A stretch of 64,000 nucleotides of DNA. It comes from Patescibacteria group bacterium. GTDB taxonomy: Bacteria; Patescibacteriota; Minisyncoccia; Moranbacterales; GWC2-37-73. The position numbers and the translations under genes are program-made. How positions within the stretch are numbered: position 1 is the first letter of the stretch; every line of letters begins with the position of its first letter. The notes below the pieces were generated by a model. The model worked only from the letters and a program-made list of their open reading frames with translations, was not told the origin of the DNA and did not search any database. Below, piece by piece: positions 51,069 through 59,041 of this stretch. The stretch is from assembly GCA_022709545.1 (NCBI GenBank), contig JAKLIP010000001.1:248001-312000 (forward strand), read 5' to 3'.

Positions 51069-51106
51069 ATAGGGCTAAAGCTATTCAGCTTAAAGCCCTA
51101 TTTTCT
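51069..51106. terminator. Terminator of the small-ORF operon
   Basis: AATAGGGCT near 51069 pairs with AGCCCTATT near 51102, with an inner AGCT/AGCT stem. T-rich on both strands. It ends the minus-strand transcript of the two small peptides. Confidence 0.8.
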
Positions 51107-51129
51107 CTCCTCCCGTTTGTTTTTCTGTT

Positions 51130-51234
51130 TCAATCCTCCAAGGGTCTGTACGATATCATCGAAGGAAAAAATCGGAGATATGGCACATCAGTTATTACTT
51201 CGTATCCGAGTTTTAATTTTACAACATACAACAT
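51130..51234 (-). CDS. Small peptide 2 of a two-peptide operon (34 aa)
   Basis: 34 aa, MLYVVKLKLGYEVITDVPYL then RFFPSMISYRPLED. It is preceded by GGAGGTG, 5 nt from the ATG, a textbook SD, in a genome region where most genes have none. A terminator stem follows 25 nt after the stop. No similarity recognised. Confidence 0.55.
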   Translation of the reverse strand: MLYVVKLKLGYEVITDVPYLRFFPSMISYRPLED

Positions 51235-51254
51235 TGGCACCTCCTGTTTCTGAC

Positions 51255-51359
51255 TTAAAAGAATATTGCGTAAATTTTTAACTTTATTTCAAAAACTCTT
51301 ATTATCTTTTCCAGCACCTGAATTATGATGCTTGTTTTCCACTGTTTGATTTTTTCCAT
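51255..51359 (-). CDS. Small peptide 1 of a two-peptide operon (34 aa)
   Basis: 34 aa, MEKIKQWKTSIIIQVLEKII then RVFEIKLKIYAIFF. Basic and hydrophobic, with amphipathic-helix character. SD AAGGAG lies 7 nt before the ATG. Downstream of a consensus promoter and 20 nt upstream of peptide 2. It could be a membrane-active peptide or toxin-like product; no similarity recognised. Confidence 0.55.
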   Translation of the reverse strand: MEKIKQWKTSIIIQVLEKIIRVFEIKLKIYAIFF

Positions 51360-51401
51360 TAGATTCTCCTTTTGGATTTATTATTAAAAGAACATCCCAA
51401 T

Positions 51402-51430
51402 ATTATAGGCTAAATATTATTTATTGTAAA
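51402..51430 (-). promoter_or_regulatory. Promoter of the two-peptide operon
   Basis: Minus strand: TTTACA (51425-51430), 17-nt spacer, perfect TATAAT (51402-51407). Start about 51395, leader about 36 nt. Confidence 0.75.
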
Positions 51431-51442
51431 CAGTAAAAATCT

Positions 51443-51958
51443 TTAGAAATTTACAGGCAAAGAATATGATTCGGCGTTCTGTGGAAGGCCGGATGGATTA
51501 TCTTTTTCAAAGATAATTTTTCCGCTCTTCGCACCTTCGGCACTAAAGTTAATGCTTCCTTTAAAAGGCACGAATTCAGTTGTCATCCAGTTTCCATCCA
51601 GGGAAACCACATTTCCCTTCCCTAATTCTTTTCCTTTTTCATCCACGATTTTTACAGGAAAAGTTCCTTCAAAATACCAGCCACTGGCCTGGCCAGAAAC
51701 TATGACTGGACTTGTAATTTTATCATTTGATTTGGGAAAATAAACCCGCAAGGTTTCTGGCTGTTTTTGTTCCGGCTGACTGGAAGAGATTTTCCCACAA
51801 GGTTCTTTGGGCATTGGAGCAGAAGGATTGCCATGTTTAACCCATTTATTCTCATTGCAAACCCATCCATCTTCTGGACCGCTAAAAAATCTGACGGCCA
51901 GAATGATCAAAAACAATAAGGCAACTGCACCAATAATTATCAGGGATGTTTTTTTCAT
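51443..51958 (-). CDS. Membrane-anchored Gmad2 domain protein
   Basis: 171 aa. N-terminal helix (about 5-25, IIIGAVALLFLIILAVRFF), a short Cys pair segment (WVCNENKWVKHG, PKEPCGK) and a Gmad2 immunoglobulin-like domain (about 70-171): LRVYFPKSNDKITSPVIVSG, WYFEGTFPVKIVD and WMTTEFVPFKG. Gmad2 is found in sporulation and CPR surface proteins. It is first, in map order, of three minus-strand secreted proteins. Confidence 0.82.
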   Translation of the reverse strand: MKKTSLIIIGAVALLFLIILAVRFFSGPEDGWVCNENKWVKHGNPSAPMPKEPCGKISSSQPEQKQPETLRVYFPKSNDKITSPVIVSGQASGWYFEGTFPVKIVDEKGKELGKGNVVSLDGNWMTTEFVPFKGSINFSAEGAKSGKIIFEKDNPSGLPQNAESYSLPVNF

Positions 51959-51978
51959 ATGAATATAGGTTTGTAATA

Positions 51979-52557
51979 TTATTTTGCACTTTGGATTTTT
52001 TCTGCAAATTTTTTGGCAATTTTGACTAGTTCTTCTCCAGTCACCGCATCATCAATAGCTTTCATTCTGATATATTTGTCATCGCCCAATGACAGAGCAA
52101 CCAGCCAGATTTTGTTCACATTATTGCGGACCACGAAATTATCCATGCCAATGGAAGAATCATTCGTGTATTTACTGCCGCCCTTTTCATTTGAAATTCT
52201 GTCTTTGGCAAAATCTTTAGTGTCATATACAACTACGATTTTTGGTCCGCCCGGTTTCTTGGCTCCGGAATAACTCTTTTCATAGCCATCTTCATACTTA
52301 GTGTAATAATAGCAAGTTGGATCAACAAGATCTGATTTTTCGACTTTAGCGATTGATTTTCCCAAGGCGCTTTCCACTATCTCTTTCGGAAAATAATTGC
52401 AAATATCCGCAATGCCACCCGCTTTTGCATCTTCTTTGGCGCTAGTTTCACCGCTGTTCGTTTTTGAACCGGAAGAAGTTTCGCTTTTTTGCCCGCAACC
52501 CGAAAGAACAAAAACTGCTACTAAAATTAATACTGGTAAAATAAGATTTTTTTTCAT
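51979..52557 (-). CDS. Lipoprotein, unknown function
   Basis: 192 aa. Signal peptide with lipobox LSGCGQ (Cys about 21), a Ser/Lys/Glu-rich linker and a domain with DICNYFPKEIVESALGKSI and CYYYTKYEDGYEKSY. The latter resembles DUF3558-type lipoprotein domains but is not certain. The end is charged (AKKFAEKIQSAK). Twenty nt upstream of the Gmad2 gene. Confidence 0.75.
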   Translation of the reverse strand: MKKNLILPVLILVAVFVLSGCGQKSETSSGSKTNSGETSAKEDAKAGGIADICNYFPKEIVESALGKSIAKVEKSDLVDPTCYYYTKYEDGYEKSYSGAKKPGGPKIVVVYDTKDFAKDRISNEKGGSKYTNDSSIGMDNFVVRNNVNKIWLVALSLGDDKYIRMKAIDDAVTGEELVKIAKKFAEKIQSAK

Positions 52558-52585
52558 ATTTTTTACTTATTTAATTATTAGCTAG

Positions 52586-53644
52586 CTAGTCCAGTTTGAA
52601 GCTTGAAATGACCTCGTTAAATTGAAATGCTTTGCTGGCTTCTGCATTGCTGCTCCCTAAATCGCTGGGGACATTCTGCCATGAAGAGTAAGCAAAAACA
52701 TATTTATCATTTTTTGTAATATATTTGGGAGAAAAATTATCTGATGACGCCATTGGCCAATTCTGCGGAGTATATATAAGAATTCTTAGAGGTATTGCCA
52801 TATATCCAGAATTTGACCATTTTGGATCCTTAGTCGGCAACTGAATAGCTATTGTTTCTGCAATTCCACCAATAACGTCTTCTTTTTCAGTTTTATAACC
52901 CTTCCACGCATCAGTAAAAGTAATTTCAAACCCGTATTCTTTATTTTTATATATACGCCAATCAGCTTGTGCATTTATTGTATCCGTAAATTTAAATGTA
53001 GAAATAATCTGGTTAAATATTTTATTTTCATCTGCATCCAGATGGATGCCTACCATATTGAAAAAATTTCCATCGTCAAGCGTTACCCAAAAATTAGAGT
53101 ACTCTGATCCGTCAAAACCGCTTATTTCTATAAATCTGTATGCAAACCCATTTCCGAATTTTGTCTCTTGAATATCATTATTCTTTATTATTCCGCTTTC
53201 CTTATCCCAGCCATATTCTTCGCTTAAAAAATCTCTCACCTGCAATTTTTTCTCATTTTTTATAATTCCAAAATTTATGCTATCCGTGCAGCTGTAATCC
53301 CCTCCCTCAATATTGCCACAAGCCTTCTGTTTTTCAGGCTCCAAATTACTGCAAGAAGTTTTTCCATTGTTACAATTTTCTGCAACGCCATCAGATGCAA
53401 TGTTTGCTTTCCAATCTTTTGGATATTTAAACTCGAATCCATATTCTGCATTTGCATATGTCTGCCAACCTGCAATTTCATCAACCACTATCTGATTTGC
53501 AACTGGTTTTACTGATTTATTATTGTTTACTATCGGCTGTTGGCTGATGCTTTTTCCCTGCCACCAGAAAATTGCACCGATAATAATAGCCACGAGCAAA
53601 ATAATTCCGATTGCAATTTCGCTGGCGATTTTTTTGTTAAGCAT
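52586..53644 (-). CDS. Anchored protein with two PsbP-like repeats
   Basis: 352 aa. N-terminal helix (about 8-28). Two related domains: WQTYANAEYGFEFKYPKDWK (about 60-215) and WRIYKNKEYGFEITFTDAWK (about 225-352). The YGFxxxYPxxW pattern is that of PsbP-like surface domains common in CPR. The first repeat has a Cys-rich insertion (NCNNGKTSCSNLEPEKQKAC). Function unknown. Adjacent to the lipoprotein gene, so probably one operon. Confidence 0.78.
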   Translation of the reverse strand: MLNKKIASEIAIGIILLVAIIIGAIFWWQGKSISQQPIVNNNKSVKPVANQIVVDEIAGWQTYANAEYGFEFKYPKDWKANIASDGVAENCNNGKTSCSNLEPEKQKACGNIEGGDYSCTDSINFGIIKNEKKLQVRDFLSEEYGWDKESGIIKNNDIQETKFGNGFAYRFIEISGFDGSEYSNFWVTLDDGNFFNMVGIHLDADENKIFNQIISTFKFTDTINAQADWRIYKNKEYGFEITFTDAWKGYKTEKEDVIGGIAETIAIQLPTKDPKWSNSGYMAIPLRILIYTPQNWPMASSDNFSPKYITKNDKYVFAYSSWQNVPSDLGSSNAEASKAFQFNEVISSFKLD

Positions 53645-53716
53645 ATTTTTGTTTTTTAAAATTATGTTTAAATTATATGATTTTTTAGTTTTTTTGAAAA
53701 GGAGTCATCCAATGAT

Positions 53717-54061
53717 TTATTTGAGATGCAGGAAGCAGTCACAGGGTTTCTTGCGGAGAATTATTTTCTGCTCCGCAATGGTGTTGATGAAAACTTTTTG
53801 TCCGCCTTGTCCGACAGCCAGTTTTTTGTCCAAGGGAGAATGATGATGATAGCCGCGCCGCAAAAATTCCCGGATCAGGGTCTCGTGCCTTTCAAAAAGC
53901 GCCTTCTGTTTGCCGACCCATCGGAGCGTTTCCGGATGGCGGGAATATCCGCCTTTTCCGCCGTGCTTGGTCAGAATATTCCAAAGACCATGAAGTTCCC
54001 TGTGTTCCGCCAAAAGGTGTTTCCGGCAAAGATGTTTTGGATGTATGTCCCAAACCCGCAT
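53717..54061 (-). CDS. Pyrimidine dimer DNA glycosylase (Pyr_excise/DenV-like)
   Basis: 114 aa. MRVWDIHPKHLCRKHLLAEH then RELHGLWNIL, SRHPETLRW and RGYHHHSPLD match the T4 endonuclease V-like family that excises UV pyrimidine dimers. The Glu in LLAEHRELHG is in the place of the family's catalytic Glu. The N-terminal Thr nucleophile of T4 DenV is replaced by Arg after Met, as in other bacterial members of this subfamily, so activity needs testing. Higher G+C than neighbours. Confidence 0.75.
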   Translation of the reverse strand: MRVWDIHPKHLCRKHLLAEHRELHGLWNILTKHGGKGGYSRHPETLRWVGKQKALFERHETLIREFLRRGYHHHSPLDKKLAVGQGGQKVFINTIAEQKIILRKKPCDCFLHLK

Positions 54062-54073
54062 AATTAGATAGAA

Positions 54074-54478
54074 TTATTTGCCTAAATTCAGATAAGTTAT
54101 TGTCAGCTGCAAGACTGTAGCAAAAGAAACCCAGAGAAAATAAGGAACATTAGCATAGACAATCCAGCGATAATGCGGCCAGATAGCGATCAGCGCCCAA
54201 ATAAGAGTTCCCAAAACCAGCAGAATGTCGCCCGCAGCCAGATAGTTATTTTTGAGTCCGAACTGTAAAGGAGTGAAAGCAAAATTGAAAACCAGATTGA
54301 GCGCAAAGGGCAAAGCCACCATCCAAGGCAATTTGCCGGTGAAAGTTTTCAAAAAAACCGTCCCGAATGTGAACGCTATGATGATATATAAAACTGTCCA
54401 GACGGGACCGAAAATCCAGCTGGGCGGAGACCAGGATGGCTTTATTAAAGTTGAATACCAATTGTATGCGTTGTTCAT
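54074..54478 (-). CDS. TspO/MBR family protein
   Basis: 134 aa. Five transmembrane helices with the family's aromatic pattern: WYSTLIKPSWSPPSWIFGPV near the N terminus, WTVLYIIIAF, NLVFNFAFTPLQFG and a late WPHYRWIVYANVPYFLWVSF. Binds tetrapyrroles or cholesterol-like ligands in relatives. Twelve nt after the glycosylase stop region on the same strand. Confidence 0.88.
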   Translation of the reverse strand: MNNAYNWYSTLIKPSWSPPSWIFGPVWTVLYIIIAFTFGTVFLKTFTGKLPWMVALPFALNLVFNFAFTPLQFGLKNNYLAAGDILLVLGTLIWALIAIWPHYRWIVYANVPYFLWVSFATVLQLTITYLNLGK

Positions 54479-54497
54479 ATTTTTATTTATTAATTTA

Positions 54498-54926
54498 TTA
54501 AGCAGAAACTAAAAGAGCTTTTCTAAAAATTATGGAAACGATAAAAATAGCAATAAAAAATAAAAAACCCATGACACAAGTTGGAAGGCCGAAAAAGTAT
54601 GCGCTTGGTCCATTCTGCAAAAATAAAGGCAATTCCCCTATCGAAAAATATCCAGAAAAAATTACACCGGCAAATGAAGAAAAGAATAGTGATTTTGACA
54701 AAGATTCGACATTCCATTTATTGAAAAACAGAAGCAAAGAAAAAATAAGCAATAAGCAGAACATTATAAATCCGAAATAACAAGCTGGGAATCCCAGAAA
54801 CAGCGGGCATGTTTCTCCGAAAGCACAGACAGAAGAAAACATTTTAATCCAACTCATATATCCTGAAAATAAAAATCCTGCCACTGAAAAAATTAGAAAG
54901 AAAACTTTGAAATTTTTATATTTCAT
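54498..54926 (-). CDS. Four-helix membrane protein with paired Cys (VKOR-like?)
   Basis: 142 aa. About four hydrophobic helices. Two similar motifs: CPLFLGFPACYFGF and FFGLPTCVMGF, plus SVCAFGETC. The helix-plus-CxxxxxC layout recalls the VKOR/DsbI disulfide-forming family, but no CxxC is present. I call it tentatively. It would work with membrane or secreted proteins that carry cysteines, such as those nearby. Confidence 0.55.
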   Translation of the reverse strand: MKYKNFKVFFLIFSVAGFLFSGYMSWIKMFSSVCAFGETCPLFLGFPACYFGFIMFCLLLIFSLLLFFNKWNVESLSKSLFFSSFAGVIFSGYFSIGELPLFLQNGPSAYFFGLPTCVMGFLFFIAIFIVSIIFRKALLVSA

Positions 54927-54941
54927 ATTTTTATTTATTAA

Positions 54942-55691
54942 TTATTTTTCTATTTTATTTCTGGCGTTCCAATAGGCACAATGGTCGCAATCCGCTCCTG
55001 ATTTTGGAATCCGATCGCTGTCCAGGCATTTTTTGATTTCAAAAAGCGTTTTTTCCACCCAGGAATCATCGCCCTTATGTTCAATCAAATTAATATCAAA
55101 CTCTATTTTTTTATCAAAAGCCTGTCGGTCCATTTTACCTGTGCAATAAACAAAATAGCCGGTATCGGAAACTTTCAGGCCATTCTGACGCAAGAGCCAC
55201 TGATAGATTTCCATTTGGCGCTTGTAGCCATTTTGCCATTCCTTGTCCAGAGCTTTGACTGCTTCATCCTTGGCTGTCGCCTTGTAGTCAACGACAATGT
55301 ATTCTTCTTTACCATTGATCCACAAATCGTCAATCGCGCCTGTAACCAGAAGTTCGGTCGGTTCATGCAGATATTTCACGCCGCCGAAATTTCTCCGCCA
55401 CTCATCAAGTTCGGCATGCGACATCGGCCGGGCATCAATGCCATATTCTTTCTGCAGAGGATGCTGCTCATTTTTTACCCGATAGGAATCGAATTCCTGC
55501 TTCAAAAGATAGTCCACTGCACTGTTTATGGAAAACGGAAATCCTGGCACTCGTTTCACACCCAGTTTGTTGTCCAGATAAAAACATCTCGGACATTCCA
55601 GAAACAAATCGATTTTTGATCGGCTCAATTTCCAATTTTTTCCTCCGTAGTTCCAGGAAGCATCCCTGTTTGGATTATAATATTCAGACAT
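54942..55691 (-). CDS. PD-(D/E)XK nuclease with Cys motif
   Basis: 249 aa. LSRSKIDLFLECPRCFYLDN, GAIDDLWI and EYIVVDYKATAKDE (catalytic D...D-x-K), QMEIYQWLLR (motif Q) and GADCDHCAYW at the end. The first CPRC pair and the last CDHC give a 4-Cys site as in AddB/Cas4 nucleases. A second member of the fold in the window. Sequence and Cys spacing differ from the 42468 gene, so not a recent duplicate. Confidence 0.82.
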   Translation of the reverse strand: MSEYYNPNRDASWNYGGKNWKLSRSKIDLFLECPRCFYLDNKLGVKRVPGFPFSINSAVDYLLKQEFDSYRVKNEQHPLQKEYGIDARPMSHAELDEWRRNFGGVKYLHEPTELLVTGAIDDLWINGKEEYIVVDYKATAKDEAVKALDKEWQNGYKRQMEIYQWLLRQNGLKVSDTGYFVYCTGKMDRQAFDKKIEFDINLIEHKGDDSWVEKTLFEIKKCLDSDRIPKSGADCDHCAYWNARNKIEK

Positions 55692-55718
55692 ATACCTTAA
55701 AAATGAGTAAATAATTAA

Positions 55719-56297
55719 TTATTTATTTATAAACTTATATTTCATTCTGTACTTGGGATGAAAAACAACCTCATAATGATTAAAAAAACCAATATAACCT
55801 ACTATATTAACCGCATGCTTTTTTTCTGTAAAATCAATTTTTTCTTCATAAATATTTTTATCATTTAAAATACTCATGAGAATCTTGACTCGATAAGCGT
55901 AAAATGGAATGAGCCTTTCGCTTTCGAAACCTTTGACCTTTTTCCCTTTTTTCCAATCAATTCCGATTGCTTCAGCTATTTCACTGCTGAAAGAAGAGGA
56001 ATCAGCACCGGTATCGGCCACAGCTAAAGTCATTATGGACTGCATGGTTTTTGGATTATATAAAATAACCGGTAAATAATAGCAGACATCGAAGTTTCCA
56101 ATTCTAGTAAAAAGCGGCCGTTTAATTTTTTCCCGATAACATAGAAGGTCTTTTAATTTTTTCGCATAATATACCTTACCTTTATTATCTTTCATCTTAT
56201 CAAAATCAACTACGGACCACTCACCTAAATGGCTAAGTGCAGTTTTGTTTTTGCCAGTCATAAAAGAAATCTCGTTAAACTTATCTTTATGCTTCAT
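55719..56297 (-). CDS. Retropepsin-like aspartic protease, putative
   Basis: 192 aa. MTLAVADTGADSSSFSSEIA (about 98-117) holds the DTGA active-site triad of retroviral-type aspartic proteases and is followed by LGI-like AEAIGID and a Gly/Val-rich strand. Before it are about 95 residues with CYYLPVILYNP. No membrane segment. Such single-lobe proteases work as dimers. No partner known here. Confidence 0.65.
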   Translation of the reverse strand: MKHKDKFNEISFMTGKNKTALSHLGEWSVVDFDKMKDNKGKVYYAKKLKDLLCYREKIKRPLFTRIGNFDVCYYLPVILYNPKTMQSIMTLAVADTGADSSSFSSEIAEAIGIDWKKGKKVKGFESERLIPFYAYRVKILMSILNDKNIYEEKIDFTEKKHAVNIVGYIGFFNHYEVVFHPKYRMKYKFINK

Positions 56298-56357
56298 ATT
56301 TTTTCCCGATTTAATTATTTAATCATTTCTGCACTGCTTTTATTATAGCACCAAATG

Positions 56358-56393
56358 AAAAAGGCCGCTTTGAATTTGTCATGCGGCCTTTTT
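56358..56393. terminator. Terminator
   Basis: AAAAAGGCCGC (56358-56368) pairs with GCGGCCTTTTT (56383-56393). Ends the minus-strand gene at 56400. Confidence 0.88.
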
Positions 56394-56399
56394 GGCGTT

Positions 56400-56654
56400 T
56401 CATTGGAAAATTAACTTACCAGCCCAACGGATCGTGTGCATAAAAAAAAGCGCGCTCTGCTGGCTTTGCGGATTAAAATGCCTGTACTGCACGGTAAACA
56501 TGCATTCTCTGACGCCAGGTGTAAAAGGTTTTGTCATTCCCACGTAATGGATGAATCGCTCATTGTCCAATAGTCCATTGAATTCCTCGTGCATCATGCC
56601 TATTGCCCTCGAATTCATGCTTGTTTCTTTTTTAAACAGCCCCTTTAATCGCAT
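56400..56654 (-). CDS. Small hypothetical protein
   Basis: 84 aa from ATG 56654 (MRLKGLFKKETSMNSRAIG), chosen because AAAGGGGG lies 6 nt upstream; an earlier ATG at 56678 adds 8 residues. Contains EEFNGLLDNERFIHYVGM and VQYRHFNPQSQQSALFFMHT. No family recognised. Own terminator, so likely expressed alone. Confidence 0.62.
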   Translation of the reverse strand: MRLKGLFKKETSMNSRAIGMMHEEFNGLLDNERFIHYVGMTKPFTPGVRECMFTVQYRHFNPQSQQSALFFMHTIRWAGKLIFQ

Positions 56655-56773
56655 CTGGAACCCCCTTTCATTATCCATTGATAATTGTTTTATTTTTATA
56701 AATTATAAAGGAACCAATTAAAATAGCACCGTATTGCCTGCTTGTCAAAATATATGAACAAAAAAATTTGGAA

Positions 56774-57802
56774 TTACTTGGAAAAAGAAAATTCATTGAT
56801 GATTTTTCCATCCACGGAAATGGTTTTAACCTTAATGTTTCTTCCATTAACTTCCACAATTCCGAAAGCTTGTCCTCTATAAGAGAAATCCGCCCCTGAT
56901 TTTGGCAATTCATGATCAAAAGAGTCTGTATTGCCAAAATCAAATTGCCAAATACCCTCAACATTTCTGCGACTATGAATATGCTCATGGCCATTGAAAA
57001 CGGCCGTCACGTTATATTTTTTGAAGATGGCCCAAAGCGCATCCCGGTCTTTCTTATGCTCATCCAGACTTTCACCAATCTTGCTGCTGAGCGGATAGGC
57101 CGGGGCATGGAAAAAAATAAATTTATTCTCCTTCCGCGTCGCTGCCAAATCACTTTCCAGCCAATTGCGCTGCTTGGAATCAATCAAATTTTCTTCCGGT
57201 TTTTCACTATTGAGAAAAACGAAGTGGGAATTTTTATAGTCGAAAGAATAGACTAATTCAGAATAACCGCTTGGACCATTGGTTGGAAAATTGAAAGAAT
57301 CCTGAAAAACTTTGTCGGATTTATTTTCATCAGATCTGTCATGATTACCCATAGCCACATATATTTTCCCCGCCAAAGGACCCATAACATTTTTCCAGTT
57401 TTTTAATTTTTCCGCGCATTCAGATCCGCAACCGGAAATGATGTCTCCTGTTGAAACCACAAAATCAACGTTTTGCTTTTTTATTTCTGCAACAGCTTTC
57501 TGCAATGCTCCGTTTTTATCGTTCACGTTGAATCTTTGCGTGTCTCCGAGTTTTGCAAACGTAAATTTATTTTCTGAATTTTCACTTTTTTCTTCTTCCG
57601 GAATAATAACAGGGATTTCCGGCACGACTGTTTCCTGAACCACATTGACCGGCACCTCTTCTTCGGCTGCTTTTTGGACAACATTTTCCTGCTTCGTAAT
57701 ATTTTCTTTTTTTATTATTTCAGTGCGCCCCCAAAAAAAACCAACGGCAAAAATTGCCAGTATCAGTAAAGGCAAAACAATAATAAAAATTTTTTTACTC
57801 AT
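56774..57802 (-). CDS. Membrane-anchored calcineurin-like phosphoesterase
   Basis: 342 aa. N-terminal helix (about 5-24, IFIIVLPLLILAIFAVGFF), Glu/Val/Pro-rich linker (40-75), then the metallophosphoesterase fold: GDTQ, STGDIISGCG, VAMGNHDR, FFHAPAYP and NGHEHIHSR. The metal ligands are in place; the first motif is D-x-Q. It faces the outside. Substrate unknown; purple-acid-phosphatase-like proteins are closest in layout. Three nt after arsM, same strand. Confidence 0.87.
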   Translation of the reverse strand: MSKKIFIIVLPLLILAIFAVGFFWGRTEIIKKENITKQENVVQKAAEEEVPVNVVQETVVPEIPVIIPEEEKSENSENKFTFAKLGDTQRFNVNDKNGALQKAVAEIKKQNVDFVVSTGDIISGCGSECAEKLKNWKNVMGPLAGKIYVAMGNHDRSDENKSDKVFQDSFNFPTNGPSGYSELVYSFDYKNSHFVFLNSEKPEENLIDSKQRNWLESDLAATRKENKFIFFHAPAYPLSSKIGESLDEHKKDRDALWAIFKKYNVTAVFNGHEHIHSRRNVEGIWQFDFGNTDSFDHELPKSGADFSYRGQAFGIVEVNGRNIKVKTISVDGKIINEFSFSK

Positions 57803-57805
57803 ATA

Positions 57806-58546
57806 TTAATTTTTAATCGCTTTTATTTTCAAACTTTCCAGCGGCATGCCGGAATATTGTTTTTTGCTGATATCCAAATCTTCCGAAAGTATTTCGACTG
57901 CAAAACCGGCATTTTTAATTTTTGAAACATAGTCATCTTTGAGAAGCGCTCCTGCTACACAGCCGGATAAAAGTTCTTTATTATTTTTAATTTCTTCCGG
58001 CAATTCCTGAAGCAGAACAATATCGGAAACAAACATTTTTCCTCCGCTTTTTAAAACTCGATAAGCTTCGGCAAAAACTTTATCTTTGTCAGGTGATAAA
58101 TTAATCACGCAGTTGCTGATAATTATATCCACCGAATTATCTTCCACCGGCAAGCTTTCAATCTCGCCTAGTTTAAATTCAACATTTTCGTATCCATATT
58201 TTTCGCTGTTCGCTTTGGCTTTGTCCACCATTTCCGGAACCATATCCACCCCAATCACTTTGCCTGTTTCTTTCACTCTTCTGGCTGCCAGAAAACAATC
58301 GAATCCCGCGCCTGATCCCAAATCCAAAACAACATCCCCTTCTTTCATTTCCGCCATAGCCACCGGATTGCCGCAACCCAGTCCCAAATTCGCTTCGGAA
58401 AATTTGGCGATATCTTCTTTGGCATAGCCGATTTCTTCGGCAATTCTTTCCTGTTCCTTTTTCGCCCCGCAGCAAGAATACCCGCTGCCCTTGGCGATTT
58501 TTGTATAACTCTCTTTTACAATTTTTTTTACTTCATCATTCTGCAT
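57806..58546 (-). CDS. arsM: Arsenite S-adenosylmethionine methyltransferase
   Basis: 246 aa. SAM site [16 protein letters not shown]. ArsM marks: CCGAKKE near the N terminus, [31 protein letters not shown] and SGCVAGAL, the conserved cysteines used to bind As(III). It methylates arsenite. Promoter region upstream contains the terminator of the next minus-strand gene. No arsR or arsenite pump is adjacent. Confidence 0.93.
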   Translation of the reverse strand: MQNDEVKKIVKESYTKIAKGSGYSCCGAKKEQERIAEEIGYAKEDIAKFSEANLGLGCGNPVAMAEMKEGDVVLDLGSGAGFDCFLAARRVKETGKVIGVDMVPEMVDKAKANSEKYGYENVEFKLGEIESLPVEDNSVDIIISNCVINLSPDKDKVFAEAYRVLKSGGKMFVSDIVLLQELPEEIKNNKELLSGCVAGALLKDDYVSKIKNAGFAVEILSEDLDISKKQYSGMPLESLKIKAIKN

Positions 58547-58587
58547 AAAATTACTTTAATTTTTGCCTGCCTTGATTATATCACCAA

Positions 58588-58617
58588 ACAAAAACAACCG
58601 CGATAGCGGTGTTTTTG
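58588..58617. terminator. Terminator
   Basis: CCGC-GATA-GCGG with A-rich and T-rich flanks on both sides (one bulged A). It ends the small genes at 58706-59009 on the minus strand, just before arsM. Confidence 0.8.
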
Positions 58618-58705
58618 TAGAAGGTTGCGCTTTTAGGCCGTCATCTCAGCAAATAATTATGCCGATCAAACGCGTCCGACTCAGTCGCATTTTCCAAGGA
58701 GACCT

Positions 58706-58822
58706 TTATTTTTTCTTTTTTGGCTTTTTATCCGTTTCTGCAACTGTTGTGTCTTTATGTTTTTTCGCATATTCCTCAGAAACATAGAGCCCTGTTTTAG
58801 CACTTCTATATCTTTTTTCCAT
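58706..58822 (-). CDS. Small basic protein (38 aa)
   Basis: 38 aa, MEKRYRSAKTGLYVSEEYAK followed by KHKDTTVAETDKKPKKKK. The RSAKTGxYVSxEYAKKHxDTTV pattern is that of small proteins often seen in phage and plasmid regions. SD AGGTAGGTG before the ATG. Function unknown. It opens the minus-strand accessory island with the zinc-ribbon protein. Confidence 0.72.
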   Translation of the reverse strand: MEKRYRSAKTGLYVSEEYAKKHKDTTVAETDKKPKKKK

Positions 58823-58853
58823 TTTTATCACCTACCTTTCTATAATTAAAAAA

Positions 58854-59009
58854 TTATCCCCTATATCCACATATTGGACATTTTCCTCGTACCGTTGGCT
58901 TGTCAGAATTACAGTTTGGGCAAACATATCTTTTAATTCTTCTTGAAGACCTTAATAAAAAACTGCCTGAACTTTTTGCAACTTTCTTTTTTGCTTTTTT
59001 CTTCGTCAT
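58854..59009 (-). CDS. Small zinc-ribbon protein (51 aa)
   Basis: 51 aa. Lys-rich N terminus (MTKKKAKKKVAKSSG) then CPNC...CPIC (C30, C33, C44, C47), ending GYRG: a compact four-Cys zinc ribbon. SD AAAGGAGGTG lies 7 nt before the ATG, very strong. Possibly nucleic-acid binding. Next to the ImmA-like gene on the same strand. Confidence 0.75.
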   Translation of the reverse strand: MTKKKAKKKVAKSSGSFLLRSSRRIKRYVCPNCNSDKPTVRGKCPICGYRG

Positions 59010-59041
59010 TTTATTTTCACCTCCTTTTTAGAATAAAAAAA

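Noticed and set aside
58620-58705. A 14-codon frame (MRLSRTRLIGIIIC) after the 38-aa gene
   Set aside because: Too short, with no conservation clue; it is better explained as untranslated 3' region before the terminator.
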